Below are positions 27,886 to 35,741 of a DNA stretch of 64,000 bases, piece after piece. The stretch spans positions 4,030,001 through 4,094,000 of the forward strand of contig NZ_VISE01000001.1 of NCBI RefSeq assembly GCF_007827275.1, in the 5' to 3' direction. The position numbers and the translations under genes are program-made. This DNA is from Gillisia sp. Hel_I_86 (GTDB lineage: Bacteria > Bacteroidota > Bacteroidia > Flavobacteriales > Flavobacteriaceae). How positions within the stretch are numbered: position 1 is the first letter of the stretch; each line of letters starts with the position of its first letter. The notes under the pieces were generated by a model that made no database searches, had not been told where the DNA came from, and saw only the letters and a program-made list of their open reading frames with translations.

Positions 27886-28155
27886 ATGAAAAAGATCACA
27901 ATCCTATTAACAGCAGTCTTTTTATTGAGTTTCGATTTTGCCATTGCTTGTGAGCTTTGTAAAAAAAATCAGCCCAAAGGCTTTGAGAATATTACCCATG
28001 GTGCCGGCCCATCAGGAACATTGGATTATATAATCATTTGGTCTGCAATTATCATTGTGGGGATTACCTTGTTTCTAAGCCTCAAATATCTCATAAAACC
28101 AAAAGAGAACAATCTGGGGCATATTAAAAACATTGTGAAAAACGAAGGATTTTAA
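27886..28155 (+). CDS. Small exported membrane protein with CxxC motif, oxidase operon
   Basis: An 89-residue protein. A signal-type helix (ILLTAVFLLSFDFAIA) is followed by CELCKKNQPKGF, a CxxC not followed by His, and then one C-terminal transmembrane helix (IIIWSAIIIVGITLFLSL). It is not CcoQ-like by sequence but has the size of a small oxidase subunit. The CxxC could bind copper or a cluster, or act in assembly, but nothing proves it. It lies 5 bp after the di-heme cytochrome and 2 bp before the next gene, so it belongs to the operon. Confidence 0.8.
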   Translation: MKKITILLTAVFLLSFDFAIACELCKKNQPKGFENITHGAGPSGTLDYIIIWSAIIIVGITLFLSLKYLIKPKENNLGHIKNIVKNEGF

Positions 28156-28157
28156 AG

Positions 28158-28580
28158 ATGGAAGACAATAGGATCATAAAAGTATTTTTGGATGATGACC
28201 CAAAACCTTTTGCGGCTTTTGCACCACCGGTGAAAATTGTATTTGACAGCACAAAAATACCCGATGGCAAGCATACATTAAAAATCGTGGCCAAATCCTC
28301 CAACGGGGTTGAGGGGGTTCGGGAAATCCCTTTTGTAGTGCGAAATGGCCCGGCAATATCTGTAGTGGGCTTAAAAGAGAATGAAATAATAGACACTCAA
28401 ATCCCCATTACCATTAATGCCTATGGGAGCGAGACCAACGATTTTTTTGTGATTAGGGGCTCTGAAACACCAAAAGCAATTCCTGCTTGGGTGTGGGCAT
28501 TACTTATCATATTTGTAGCTTTCGGAGTATTCTATATAATCATGTATTGGAGCCCGGAACTCTATAAATCATTTTTTTAG
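28158..28580 (+). CDS. C-terminally anchored Ig-like protein, oxidase operon
   Basis: A 140-residue protein. Residues 1-110 read as a beta-sandwich (KIVFDSTKIPDGKHTLKIVA, GVREIPFVVRNGP), and a C-terminal helix (AWVWALLIIFVAFGVFYIIM) anchors it; no signal peptide is visible, so the tail may direct insertion. It carries no heme or metal motif. It is the last gene of the oxidase operon, two bases after the CxxC protein, and is likely an accessory or assembly subunit. The family is not recognised. Confidence 0.75.
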   Translation: MEDNRIIKVFLDDDPKPFAAFAPPVKIVFDSTKIPDGKHTLKIVAKSSNGVEGVREIPFVVRNGPAISVVGLKENEIIDTQIPITINAYGSETNDFFVIRGSETPKAIPAWVWALLIIFVAFGVFYIIMYWSPELYKSFF

Positions 28581-28663
28581 CTGTTATTGACCCTCATGGC
28601 TAATCGAAAATCTTGAGCAAGTCTCAAAAGACACCTCTGAATAGGAAATAAAATTAAAGATTT

Positions 28664-29053
28664 ATGCAGAAAGAAATTTTAAATATTAACGATATTAAAC
28701 AACTGGTAGATGCCTTCTATGCCAAAGTACAGCAAGATGAGCTGCTAGCAGACATTTTTAATAACGTGATCCAAGATAATTGGCCAAAACATTTGGAGAA
28801 AATGTACAGTTTCTGGCAGACGGTTCTTTTAGAAGAACATACTTATTATGGCGCTCCTTTTATGCCTCACATGAACTTGCCTGTGAGCAAAAAACATTTT
28901 GACAGGTGGTTGGAATTATTTTATGAAACCCTGGATGAGCTATTTGAGGGGGAAAAAGCCGAAGAAGCCCGATGGCGCGCAAATAAAATGGCAGAGATGT
29001 TTCAGCTTAAAATTGCGCATTATCAAAAAACCAATTCCAAACCTTTGATATAA
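28664..29053 (+). CDS. Group III truncated hemoglobin
   Basis: A 129-residue globin. Visible family marks are the helix B/E region VDAFYAKVQQDELLADIFN, WPKHLEKMYSFWQTVLL, and the proximal-His helix PVSKKHFDRWLELFYETLD. Group III truncated globins bind O2, NO and peroxide; in Campylobacter they protect against nitrosative stress. Its place beside the NO reductase and oxidase genes supports NO dioxygenation or ligand buffering in the cytoplasm. Length is normal. No own operator of the ric type was seen, so regulation may come from read-through. Confidence 0.93.
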   Translation: MQKEILNINDIKQLVDAFYAKVQQDELLADIFNNVIQDNWPKHLEKMYSFWQTVLLEEHTYYGAPFMPHMNLPVSKKHFDRWLELFYETLDELFEGEKAEEARWRANKMAEMFQLKIAHYQKTNSKPLI

Positions 29054-29106
29054 GCCTGTAAAATTATTTCTTTAAAACTTCAGAAGAAAAAAATTAAAAC
29101 TTAATC

Positions 29107-30009
29107 ATGTCGCATTTACATCAAAAAATAGCAAAAAAATATAGCGATTTAGGAGAAAATCCTGATACGCATTTGGAGGGGCTTTTACATTCCAAACCCA
29201 TCAATTATTGGGATTATATTGGGGTGGAAACACTTTTGTCCCTGCAAAGACCCCGTACGGATTTTAAAGATGAAGCAATCTTTATTATGTACCATCAAAT
29301 GACAGAATTACTTTTAAAAATGCTGTTTCATGAAATTAAACAGTTGGTGGAAGCTGAAAGTTTTTCCGAAGAAATGTGGTTGGACAAAATCAACAGGATG
29401 AACCGCTATGCAAGTATGCTCATCAACTCTTTTGATATTATGAAAGATGGAATGGACTATGATGATTATAACCAATTTAGAAAAACCCTGGCCCCCGCTA
29501 GCGGATTCCAAAGTGTACAGTTTAGATACATAGAAATTTATTGTACAAGGTTGGAAAACTTGGTAAACCAAAAAGGCAAAAAACAGTTGCCTCCCACCCC
29601 TTCCATAGAAGATTATTTTGAAAATATTTACTGGAAGGAAGCTGGCATTAACAAGAAGACAGGTACTAAAACCCTCACCATGCTTCAGTTTGAAGAAAAA
29701 TATCTCGATACTTTAATAATATTAGCTAAAAAAGTACAGGGCAAGACCTTAGAAGAAAAATTTCTTGTTCTAAAAAATCCTTCTGAAGCATTACAAAAAA
29801 AATTATTGGAATTCGATATCCTTTATAACGTGAAGTGGCCACTGGTACACCTTAACACGGCAGAACATTATCTGGACAAAAAAGGTGAAAATAAAGCAGC
29901 CACCGGAGGTTCCGAATGGAAAAAATATTTGCACCCTAAATTTCAGCAGCGAAAATTCTTCCCTTCGTTGTGGACAGAAAAAGATTCGTTAGAGGAAGAT
30001 AATATATAG
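29107..30009 (+). CDS. kynA: Tryptophan 2,3-dioxygenase family protein
   Basis: A 300-residue heme enzyme of the tryptophan dioxygenase family: IFIMYHQMTELLLKMLFHEI, FRKTLAPASGFQSVQFRYIE and the late GGSEWKKYLHPKFQQRKFFP with the likely proximal His. TDO opens tryptophan with O2 to N-formylkynurenine. Bacteroidota often carry it in the kynurenine pathway, but no other pathway gene is here; the neighbours are a globin before and a cupin three bases after. Linkage to NO/O2 genes may reflect heme or O2 regulation. Family membership is firm, tryptophan as substrate is likely. Confidence 0.88.
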   Translation: MSHLHQKIAKKYSDLGENPDTHLEGLLHSKPINYWDYIGVETLLSLQRPRTDFKDEAIFIMYHQMTELLLKMLFHEIKQLVEAESFSEEMWLDKINRMNRYASMLINSFDIMKDGMDYDDYNQFRKTLAPASGFQSVQFRYIEIYCTRLENLVNQKGKKQLPPTPSIEDYFENIYWKEAGINKKTGTKTLTMLQFEEKYLDTLIILAKKVQGKTLEEKFLVLKNPSEALQKKLLEFDILYNVKWPLVHLNTAEHYLDKKGENKAATGGSEWKKYLHPKFQQRKFFPSLWTEKDSLEEDNI

Positions 30010-30011
30010 AT

Positions 30012-30305
30012 ATGGAAAAAATACAAAAACCCGAATTAACGCCCTTGGATATAGGAGACTCCTTAAAAACATTACAGGTAACCGCTTTGGCTGGAATGAG
30101 AATGCCACCCCACTATACCACCAAAGAGGCTGTAATTGTTGTTCACCAAGGCGAGGCTCTTTTAAAAATGCCAAATGTAGACCATAGGCTAAAACAGGGA
30201 GCTGTTTTTATTGTTCCGGCCGGGGTGGAACACACCTTGGAAATTATAAAGGATTTTAAAGCCGTTGTTATCATGGGAGCAGACTCTGACATAAACTTTA
30301 AATAA
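30012..30305 (+). CDS. Small cupin-domain protein
   Basis: A 97-residue single cupin barrel. Motif 1 is seen in MPPHYTTKEAVIVVHQGEA and motif 2 in IVPAGVEHTLEIIKDF, with His residues that could bind one metal. The start overlaps the tryptophan dioxygenase operon spacing (two bases after its stop), so it is co-transcribed. The metal and substrate are unknown; small cupins of this kind can be sensors or dioxygenases. Confidence 0.85.
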   Translation: MEKIQKPELTPLDIGDSLKTLQVTALAGMRMPPHYTTKEAVIVVHQGEALLKMPNVDHRLKQGAVFIVPAGVEHTLEIIKDFKAVVIMGADSDINFK

Positions 30306-30375
30306 GGAAGTTGATAAGAAATCTAAAAAATTGATATATGAATTTCTAAAAAAATAGAACTCTAAAGACTGAATC

Positions 30376-30783
30376 ATGAGCAAGAAATTAAAAATCAAGA
30401 CAAAGCGGGTTTATGACGAAGTATCAAATAACGATGGCTACCGGATACTGGTGGATAAAATCTGGCCGCGGGGCGTATCAAAAGAAAATGCAAAATTAGA
30501 TGAATGGAATAAAAATCTGGCGCCTTCAGACGAACTTAGAAAATGGTTTGATCATGACCCTAATAAATTCAAGGAATTTAATCAGCGTTACAAAAAAGAG
30601 CTAAAAGATAAACAAGAAGATTTGGAACGTATTAAAGAAATCGCACAAGATAAACAGGTTTGTCTTTTATACGGTGCCAAAGATAAAGAACATAATCAGG
30701 CAGCAGTTTTGAAAGAAATATTGAAATCTCAATCAAGAACCTCGGGGCAAGTCCACGAGGTATACATTGGAGACCATTTTTAA
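30376..30783 (+). CDS. DUF488 family protein with repeat-derived C-terminus
   Basis: A 135-residue protein with the DUF488 signature: TKRVYDEVSNNDGYRILVDK, IWPRGVSKENAKLDEWNK and DELRKWFDHDP. The family is often found next to truncated globins, which fits the gene order here. Its last ~18 residues (after LKSQ) and the stop come from a dispersed ~100-bp repeat (30733-30830), so the native C-terminus was replaced. Function is unknown; the family has been suggested to act with nucleotides or heme proteins but nothing is certain. The core is intact, so it is probably still functional. Confidence 0.85.
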   Translation: MSKKLKIKTKRVYDEVSNNDGYRILVDKIWPRGVSKENAKLDEWNKNLAPSDELRKWFDHDPNKFKEFNQRYKKELKDKQEDLERIKEIAQDKQVCLLYGAKDKEHNQAAVLKEILKSQSRTSGQVHEVYIGDHF

Positions 30784-30830
30784 AAATTCGAGGCAAGCCT
30801 CGGGGAATTAAACCCTCGATGAAGGATTAA
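30733..30830 (+). repeat. ~100-bp direct repeat, left copy
   Basis: About 98 bp, roughly 90 percent identical to 31552-31650. It contains CGAGGC-AA-GCCTCG (30789-30802), then GGGGAATTAAACCCTCGATG and GATTAA. The two copies bracket the dead IS200-type element. Confidence 0.9.
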
Positions 30831-30921
30831 ATTATAACAAAAAAAATATAAACAATAAAAAACCACCGTTAAAGACGATGGCGTTGATTTTCAGATTAGC
30901 CCTAAAGGGGCATAAGACTCA

Positions 30922-31323
30922 TCAGTGATGTTCTTGATATTTTACATACCGTTTTATCATATCCTCCTCTAACCCTACTGTGCTCACAAAATAGCCTCTG
31001 GACTAAAAATGATTGCCCCACTAGGGCTTTTGTTTCAAACTTGGATAAGTTTTGAAAAGTTTTATTGCAATCTTTCCTTTCAAAAACCCCATGTATTCCG
31101 ATATTGAAACTTTTGGAGGAACCGAACAAACTAGATGAACGTCGTCTTTTTGCATATTCATTTCTAACACCATTACATCTTTCCATGTACTAATTACTTG
31201 CAAATCATGCTCAACTAATGATTGGACCATGCCTTCAAGTATCTGAAAGCTATACTTGGGTGTGACCACCATGTGGTAGTCACATTTGTAATACATATGT
31301 GTTAATTTTCTATATTTGCTCAT
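30922..31323 (-). pseudogene. IS200/IS605-type Y1 transposase, inactivated
   Basis: The frame begins MSKYRKLTHMYYKCDYHMVV at 31323 and runs through FLKGKIAIKLFKTYPSLKQKP to a TAG. In the same frame it resumes WGNHF, a second TAG, then SRGYFVSTVGLEEDMIKRYV and a normal stop at 30922. Two nonsense codons thus break it; the first may replace a Tyr codon and the second a Trp. The HUH-type site has also changed: the family reads DHVHL but this copy reads DDVHL, losing one metal-binding His. Imperfect hairpins of the type CCACCGTCAAAGACGCTGG lie near both ends (about 30862 and 31390), as in IS200 elements. It is a fossil. Confidence 0.85.
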
Positions 31324-31551
31324 CTTAAAAAGTTTTAGATGGGCAAACCTAAAAAATGGCAAAGCCTTTATAACATGGCCACCGTCAAAGACGCTGGTTT
31401 TTCAATGATAAGTAAAGAACATTTTCAGTGAATTTATCACAGGGTTCTATTTATCGTCCTTCGGAAGGAAAAATTAAAACAATAAATATGAATAAATTTT
31501 AATCCAGATTTGATAAATTCCAATTTATCTCTTAATTTTAGTTTTTTCAAA

Positions 31552-31650
31552 TCAAGAACCTAGGGACAAGCCCACGAGGTATGCATTGAAAACTATTTTT
31601 AAAAAATTCGAGGCAAGCCTCGGGGAATTAAACCCTCGATGAGGGATTAA
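31552..31650 (+). repeat. ~100-bp direct repeat, right copy
   Basis: The second copy of the repeat, 24 bp upstream of the unorthodox complex-I-like operon. It contains the palindrome CGAGGC-AA-GCCTCG (31609-31622) and the stem CCCTC-GAT-GAGGG. Confidence 0.9.
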
Positions 31651-31673
31651 AAAAGTCAAAATAAAAACATTTT

Positions 31674-32027
31674 ATGTGGCACTATCTACTCCTGTTCTTT
31701 ATGCTGCTCTTTACCGCTGGTTTTGCGGGTTGTTTGTATTTAGTTAAAAAATCCACGGGAAAAACCCTGGATGAACCGGGAAAAGACGTTCCTGCCGAAA
31801 GCGGGCACTTGGCGCCCAAACCTGCCTGGGGCCGCTACCATATCCACTATTACGGCTACGCGCTCATGTTCCTGGCCTTTGATATGGAGATGGCCTATAT
31901 GTACCCTTGGGCAGTAGTTTATAAAGAACTCGGCTTAACGGCCCTTTTGGATATGGGAGTGTTCCTGCTCATCCTCTTTTTGGGGTTGCTTTATACATGG
32001 AGCCAGGGAGGCTTAAAAAGACAATAA
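31674..32027 (+). CDS. nuoA: NuoA-like subunit of an unorthodox complex-I-like complex
   Basis: A 117-residue membrane protein with three helices. The NuoA landmark FLAFDMEMAYMYPWAVV matches the acidic FxxFDxE..F..PWA block of canonical NuoA (compare [15 protein letters not shown] at 57.3 kb). The loop PAWGRYHIHYYGYALM corresponds to the canonical [13 protein letters not shown]. It opens the operon and its TAA overlaps the next ATG (TAATG at 32025). It should help anchor the peripheral B-D subunit to the membrane arm. Its intact acidic pair suggests the fold is kept although its partner has lost its redox sites. Confidence 0.88.
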   Translation: MWHYLLLFFMLLFTAGFAGCLYLVKKSTGKTLDEPGKDVPAESGHLAPKPAWGRYHIHYYGYALMFLAFDMEMAYMYPWAVVYKELGLTALLDMGVFLLILFLGLLYTWSQGGLKRQ

Positions 32028-34153
32028 TGGTAAAACTTGGCACATATTCGGCAAGAAATGGGAAAGCGGGCTTTTTCGGTTCTTCTACGTTTAAACTGCA
32101 AAAAGTATTCCCTGTTCCAGGGATAGAAGTTTTGCTGAAAAAGGGTTTTGATCCTTTCCAACCTAATATCGAGATCGTGGATACCCCCAGGCACGCCAAT
32201 GTATTACTAATGTGCGGACCACTAACCGAAACTGCTGAAAAAGCTGCGACAGTGGTCTTTGCTCAAATGCCCCGTCCACGGATGCTGGTTTCCCTGGATA
32301 TGGAAAAAACCCATTTTCTCCCTAAACCAGATGCAGCAATCAATACTGAAGATTTAAAAAATTTAGCCAAAGCATTACCTGCTGCCGTTATTTATGCTGA
32401 AAACGCCACTGCCTTTGAACCTGCTTTTTTAATTGAAGCATTGTCCGAAGATGAAGGAAAGGGCGGTCACCACCACCACGGCTCCCATGAACACCACGAA
32501 GAACAGCACGGGCACCACCATGGGGATGGCCATCACAAAAACAAAGCGAATCACGGGCATGAACATGAAAACCCAGAAGATCGGCAAGGTCATCAGGAAC
32601 ATGAAGGTCATCACGGCCACGAAGCCCACCACGATCATAAAGAACAAAAGCATAAAGATCAAGGGCAGGACCATGGGGAGCACCATCCTGGTTCGCATGA
32701 ACACCACGAAGATGAAGGAAACGGCGGCCGCCACCATAGGGATGGTGGCCATCACGAAAACAAAGCACATTACGGGCATGAACATGAAAACCCAGAAGAT
32801 CGGCAAGGTCATCAGGGACATGAAGGTCATCACGGCCACGAGGCCCACCACGATCATAAAGAACAAAAGCATAAAGATCAAGGGCAGGACCATGGGGAGC
32901 ACCACCATGGTTCGCATGAACACCACGGAGATGAAGGAAAGGGCGGCCACCACCACTCCCATGAACACCACGGGCACCACCATAGGGATCGTGGCCATCA
33001 CGAAAACAAAGCGCATCCCGGGCATGAACATGAAGCCCACCACGATCATAAAGAACATGAGGAGCATGCGCATAGCGGTCATCCCCATAAAGCTATCGAG
33101 CATGACCACGGCAGTGGTCACGACCACGAGGGGGACGATCACGGGGGTGGGGGTTTCATGTCCATGGTAATGATGACCAAAGATCAGCCCCGCGGGACCG
33201 ATGGCCTGCAAATGGACCGTAACCAAGTACGTTTTGGGCCCTTCCATCCCGGATTGCCCGGGGGCCTGCAGGTAAAAATGACCCTAGCCGGCGATACAGT
33301 AGCGCAAGCCGAAGTGGAAAATGGCCTTTTTGATACACATGCATTTCAGGATTTTCCGGAAGAGCCCAAAGATTTTCCCGGTTGGCTGGCTGGATTTGAT
33401 CCTTTTCAAACCGAAACTTATCGCCAACTCGCATCCCTGACCCTGGCCCGCGCTACCGGGGGTAACTTTCCCTTAGATATCAAAAAACTGGAGCAGGAGC
33501 GTGTACAAAACCTGCTGTTGTGGCTTTTGAAATTTCAGAAAATCCTGGGCGATCGGGAAATGGAACGTCAGGTATTTCAGCTTTGGCAGGATTTTCAGCA
33601 AAAAAGACTTTCCCCCGAAAAATTTGCCTCTTTTAGGAAAAAAATAGAACATCGCTGGTACCTTAAGCCCCGCTTGCAGTATCTGGGAAGGCTTCCGGAT
33701 AAAATACTGCAGCATTTCAGCGGGCCTTTGGCCAAAGCGGCGGGCAATGCTTCAGATGCACGGGAAAGTTTGAACGAATATGGAAATTTTAAAAGTTTCC
33801 AGTTGAAAGAAAACAACGTCTGGGGCTGGCTATTAACAAGACTGGAAGAAATACACCAAAGTCTCCAAATTTTAGTGGAAGTCACTTCTACAGAAAAAAA
33901 AGATGAACTGAACGAAATGCATAAACTGAATTTTTCCGGCATACAAAATACGTGTGTAAAGCTGGAAACTTCTCGTGGCACAATGGTTTTAAAACTGGAA
34001 ATGAAAGACGGGAAAATCAAAAAAATGGATTTAAAACAACCTTCCATAGCCCTAGCTGAGGCGGTACCGCAGCTTGTAAAAAATCATGAACTGGCCGATG
34101 CCCTCACCGCCATTGCGGCACTGGACATTTCGCCTTGGGAAATTAGCGTATAA
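32027..34153 (+). CDS. NuoB-like / His-rich repeat linker / NuoD-like fusion protein
   Basis: 708 residues from the ATG at 32027, which overlaps the nuoA-like stop. Residues 1-140 are NuoB-like (IVDTPRHANVLLMCGPLT, then PRPRMLVSLDM) but lack the CC, GACA and GCPP cysteines that bind cluster N2; the whole protein has only two Cys that I find. Residues ~145-378 are His/Glu/Gly/Asp-rich, built of two ~72-residue repeats and part of a third. Residues ~379-708 are NuoD-like only at the start (GPFHPGLPGGLQ against canonical [12 protein letters not shown]; the quinone-ligand His is a Pro) and then diverge. It seems unable to carry electrons; the linker may bind Zn, Ni, Co or Cu. Role unknown. Confidence 0.8.
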   Translation: MVKLGTYSARNGKAGFFGSSTFKLQKVFPVPGIEVLLKKGFDPFQPNIEIVDTPRHANVLLMCGPLTETAEKAATVVFAQMPRPRMLVSLDMEKTHFLPKPDAAINTEDLKNLAKALPAAVIYAENATAFEPAFLIEALSEDEGKGGHHHHGSHEHHEEQHGHHHGDGHHKNKANHGHEHENPEDRQGHQEHEGHHGHEAHHDHKEQKHKDQGQDHGEHHPGSHEHHEDEGNGGRHHRDGGHHENKAHYGHEHENPEDRQGHQGHEGHHGHEAHHDHKEQKHKDQGQDHGEHHHGSHEHHGDEGKGGHHHSHEHHGHHHRDRGHHENKAHPGHEHEAHHDHKEHEEHAHSGHPHKAIEHDHGSGHDHEGDDHGGGGFMSMVMMTKDQPRGTDGLQMDRNQVRFGPFHPGLPGGLQVKMTLAGDTVAQAEVENGLFDTHAFQDFPEEPKDFPGWLAGFDPFQTETYRQLASLTLARATGGNFPLDIKKLEQERVQNLLLWLLKFQKILGDREMERQVFQLWQDFQQKRLSPEKFASFRKKIEHRWYLKPRLQYLGRLPDKILQHFSGPLAKAAGNASDARESLNEYGNFKSFQLKENNVWGWLLTRLEEIHQSLQILVEVTSTEKKDELNEMHKLNFSGIQNTCVKLETSRGTMVLKLEMKDGKIKKMDLKQPSIALAEAVPQLVKNHELADALTAIAALDISPWEISV
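32486..33060 (+). repeat. Tandem repeats encoding the His-rich linker
   Basis: Two in-frame units, 32486-32695 (210 bp) and 32696-32914 (219 bp), each starting CATGAACACCACGA, and a partial third unit from 32915 to about 33060. They are strongly alike, for example in GGTCATCACGGCCACGA. The repeats encode HEHH, GHHG and HEHEN-type motifs. High similarity implies recent duplication and probable length variation. Confidence 0.85.
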
Positions 34154-35043
34154 TGATCTGGACTATCACTACATTAATTACTTTGGCAAGCCTTTACGGC
34201 ATCGCGGTTTTGGAACGCTGGTCGGTTTACCATAATTGGGATTTTACCTACCCTTTTAAAGCTTTTTCGGGCATGTTTGTACAGGAAGATATCATCCCGC
34301 GCAAACACGACCCCACTTTTTTTGAAACTGCACCTATCTTGTTTATCGGCGCCGCATTCCTAACTATAGGGGTTTTGCCTTTTGCCGCCGGTACCGTTCT
34401 GGCAGGGATCGCTACGGGTGCACTTTTTGTGAACGCTGCCCTGGCCTACATCATGATCGCACTGCTGATGGCCGGCTGGGCGCCAAACGGTGTTTATGCC
34501 ATGGTGGGGGGCTGGCGGTTTCTGGGGCAGCTCATTGCCTATGCCATGCCTATCGTGATGACGATCTCCGCCACAGTAATGCGCGCAGAATCCATGGATA
34601 TGCTCAAAATAGTAGAATCACAGACCGGGTTATGGAACATCATCTATCAGCCGTTGGGTTTTATCCTGTTTTATGCTGCGTCCATGGCGCTGGCGTTTTT
34701 ACCGCCTTTTGATTTGCCGCAGGGCGGGGGCGAACTCGCAGGTGGTGTTTTTGCCGAATATACCGGGAAGCGCCTGTTGCTTTTCCGCTTGGGTCGGTTA
34801 GTGCTTATTTTTAGCCTTTCCTTGGCGATCACCAATTTTTATCTGGGCGGCTGGCACGGGCCACTCCTGCCAGGCATTATCTGGACGTTTCTTAAAACCA
34901 TACTGGTGGCAGCTTCCTTGTTTTGGGCAGGAGGTTTTATGCCCCGGCTACGGCATGACCATACGCTGGAATGGGGCTGGAAATACGCCACCCCGGCAGC
35001 CCTACTCAATATATTATGGGTTGGGGTGCTGTTACTGTTGTGA
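34153..35043 (+). CDS. nuoH: NuoH-like subunit, quinone-site motifs degraded
   Basis: A 296-residue protein with about eight helices. It starts at an ATG overlapping the previous stop (TAATG). NuoH identity rests on PRLRHDHTLEWGWKYATP, matching canonical [18 protein letters not shown], and on FDLP...GELAGG..AEYTGKR against [20 protein letters not shown]. The N-terminal quinone-chamber motif [14 protein letters not shown] of the canonical copy is missing (here NWDFTYPFKAFSGMF), and PEAE is PQGG. Loss of these residues argues against quinone reduction. It still should link the peripheral protein to the pumps. Confidence 0.85.
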   Translation: MIWTITTLITLASLYGIAVLERWSVYHNWDFTYPFKAFSGMFVQEDIIPRKHDPTFFETAPILFIGAAFLTIGVLPFAAGTVLAGIATGALFVNAALAYIMIALLMAGWAPNGVYAMVGGWRFLGQLIAYAMPIVMTISATVMRAESMDMLKIVESQTGLWNIIYQPLGFILFYAASMALAFLPPFDLPQGGGELAGGVFAEYTGKRLLLFRLGRLVLIFSLSLAITNFYLGGWHGPLLPGIIWTFLKTILVAASLFWAGGFMPRLRHDHTLEWGWKYATPAALLNILWVGVLLLL

Positions 35044-35213
35044 AAAGAGGAAATGGAAAAAAAGAAGAAAAAGGAGAAATGAATATGAGCAGAAAGCCGA
35101 AAAAATGAACTGGGAAAAAGGAAGAGTACGGTTTCCCACTTAACCAATTAACGAATTGCAGGTCACGAATCACAAATTAACCTAATTGCCAACAGAGATA
35201 AAAAAAGGAATAT

Positions 35214-35741
35214 ATGGTCATCACAAAAATCATTTTTTTAACAGTCTTTGGACTTGCCGCTATCTGGTTTGGCTGGCGGGTCTTCATGACCAGCAGTATG
35301 GTGCGTTCGGCCTTGTCGTTGCTGGCTTGCCTAACTATTTTGGGATTGATGTTTTTTGTAATGCAGGCAGAGTTCCTTGCGGTGCTGCAGGTAATGATGA
35401 TGGCCACCGAAATGGCCATCATGGCCATTTTTATGATGATGTTCATGATGGATCCCGGTGGCATGGGCGCGATGGAAATGACCCACCAAAAAAAACTATC
35501 TATCGTCCTGGGAACGGTTGCAGGTGCTGGCATCATCTTCGCCATAGGTTTTGCCAACTGGGGCGAAATAGCAAAGGTTGTATCTGATGCCGAACAACAA
35601 AACCGTGACTTGGGCAGGGAGGTGCTAAAACGTTCCATGATGATCTTTGAAACCGCGGGCACCTCAATCCTCGTCGCGATGATCGTGGCGGCCGCTATTG
35701 CTCTACCTTTTGAAAATAAACATGAAAACCAACAAAAATGA
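35214..35741 (+). CDS. nuoJ: NuoJ-like subunit
   Basis: A 175-residue membrane protein of five helices. The NuoJ core is readable: SALSLLACLTILGLMFFVMQAEFLAVLQVMMMATEMAIMAIFMMMFM in canonical register, with the Met-rich helix 3 unusually full of Met. An A-rich AAAGGA site lies just before the ATG at 35214. A 170-bp Lys/Glu-rich spacer separates it from the NuoH-like gene; no gene is supported there. The stop overlaps the nuoK ATG (ATGATAG at 35738). In complex I, NuoJ contributes the pi-bulge helix of the proton path. Confidence 0.88.
   Translation: MVITKIIFLTVFGLAAIWFGWRVFMTSSMVRSALSLLACLTILGLMFFVMQAEFLAVLQVMMMATEMAIMAIFMMMFMMDPGGMGAMEMTHQKKLSIVLGTVAGAGIIFAIGFANWGEIAKVVSDAEQQNRDLGREVLKRSMMIFETAGTSILVAMIVAAAIALPFENKHENQQK

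Noticed and set aside
32388-33247. Long antisense and alternate frames over the His-rich repeat
   Set aside because: They arise from the CAC/CAT-rich repeat on the real coding strand; no start signal or domain.
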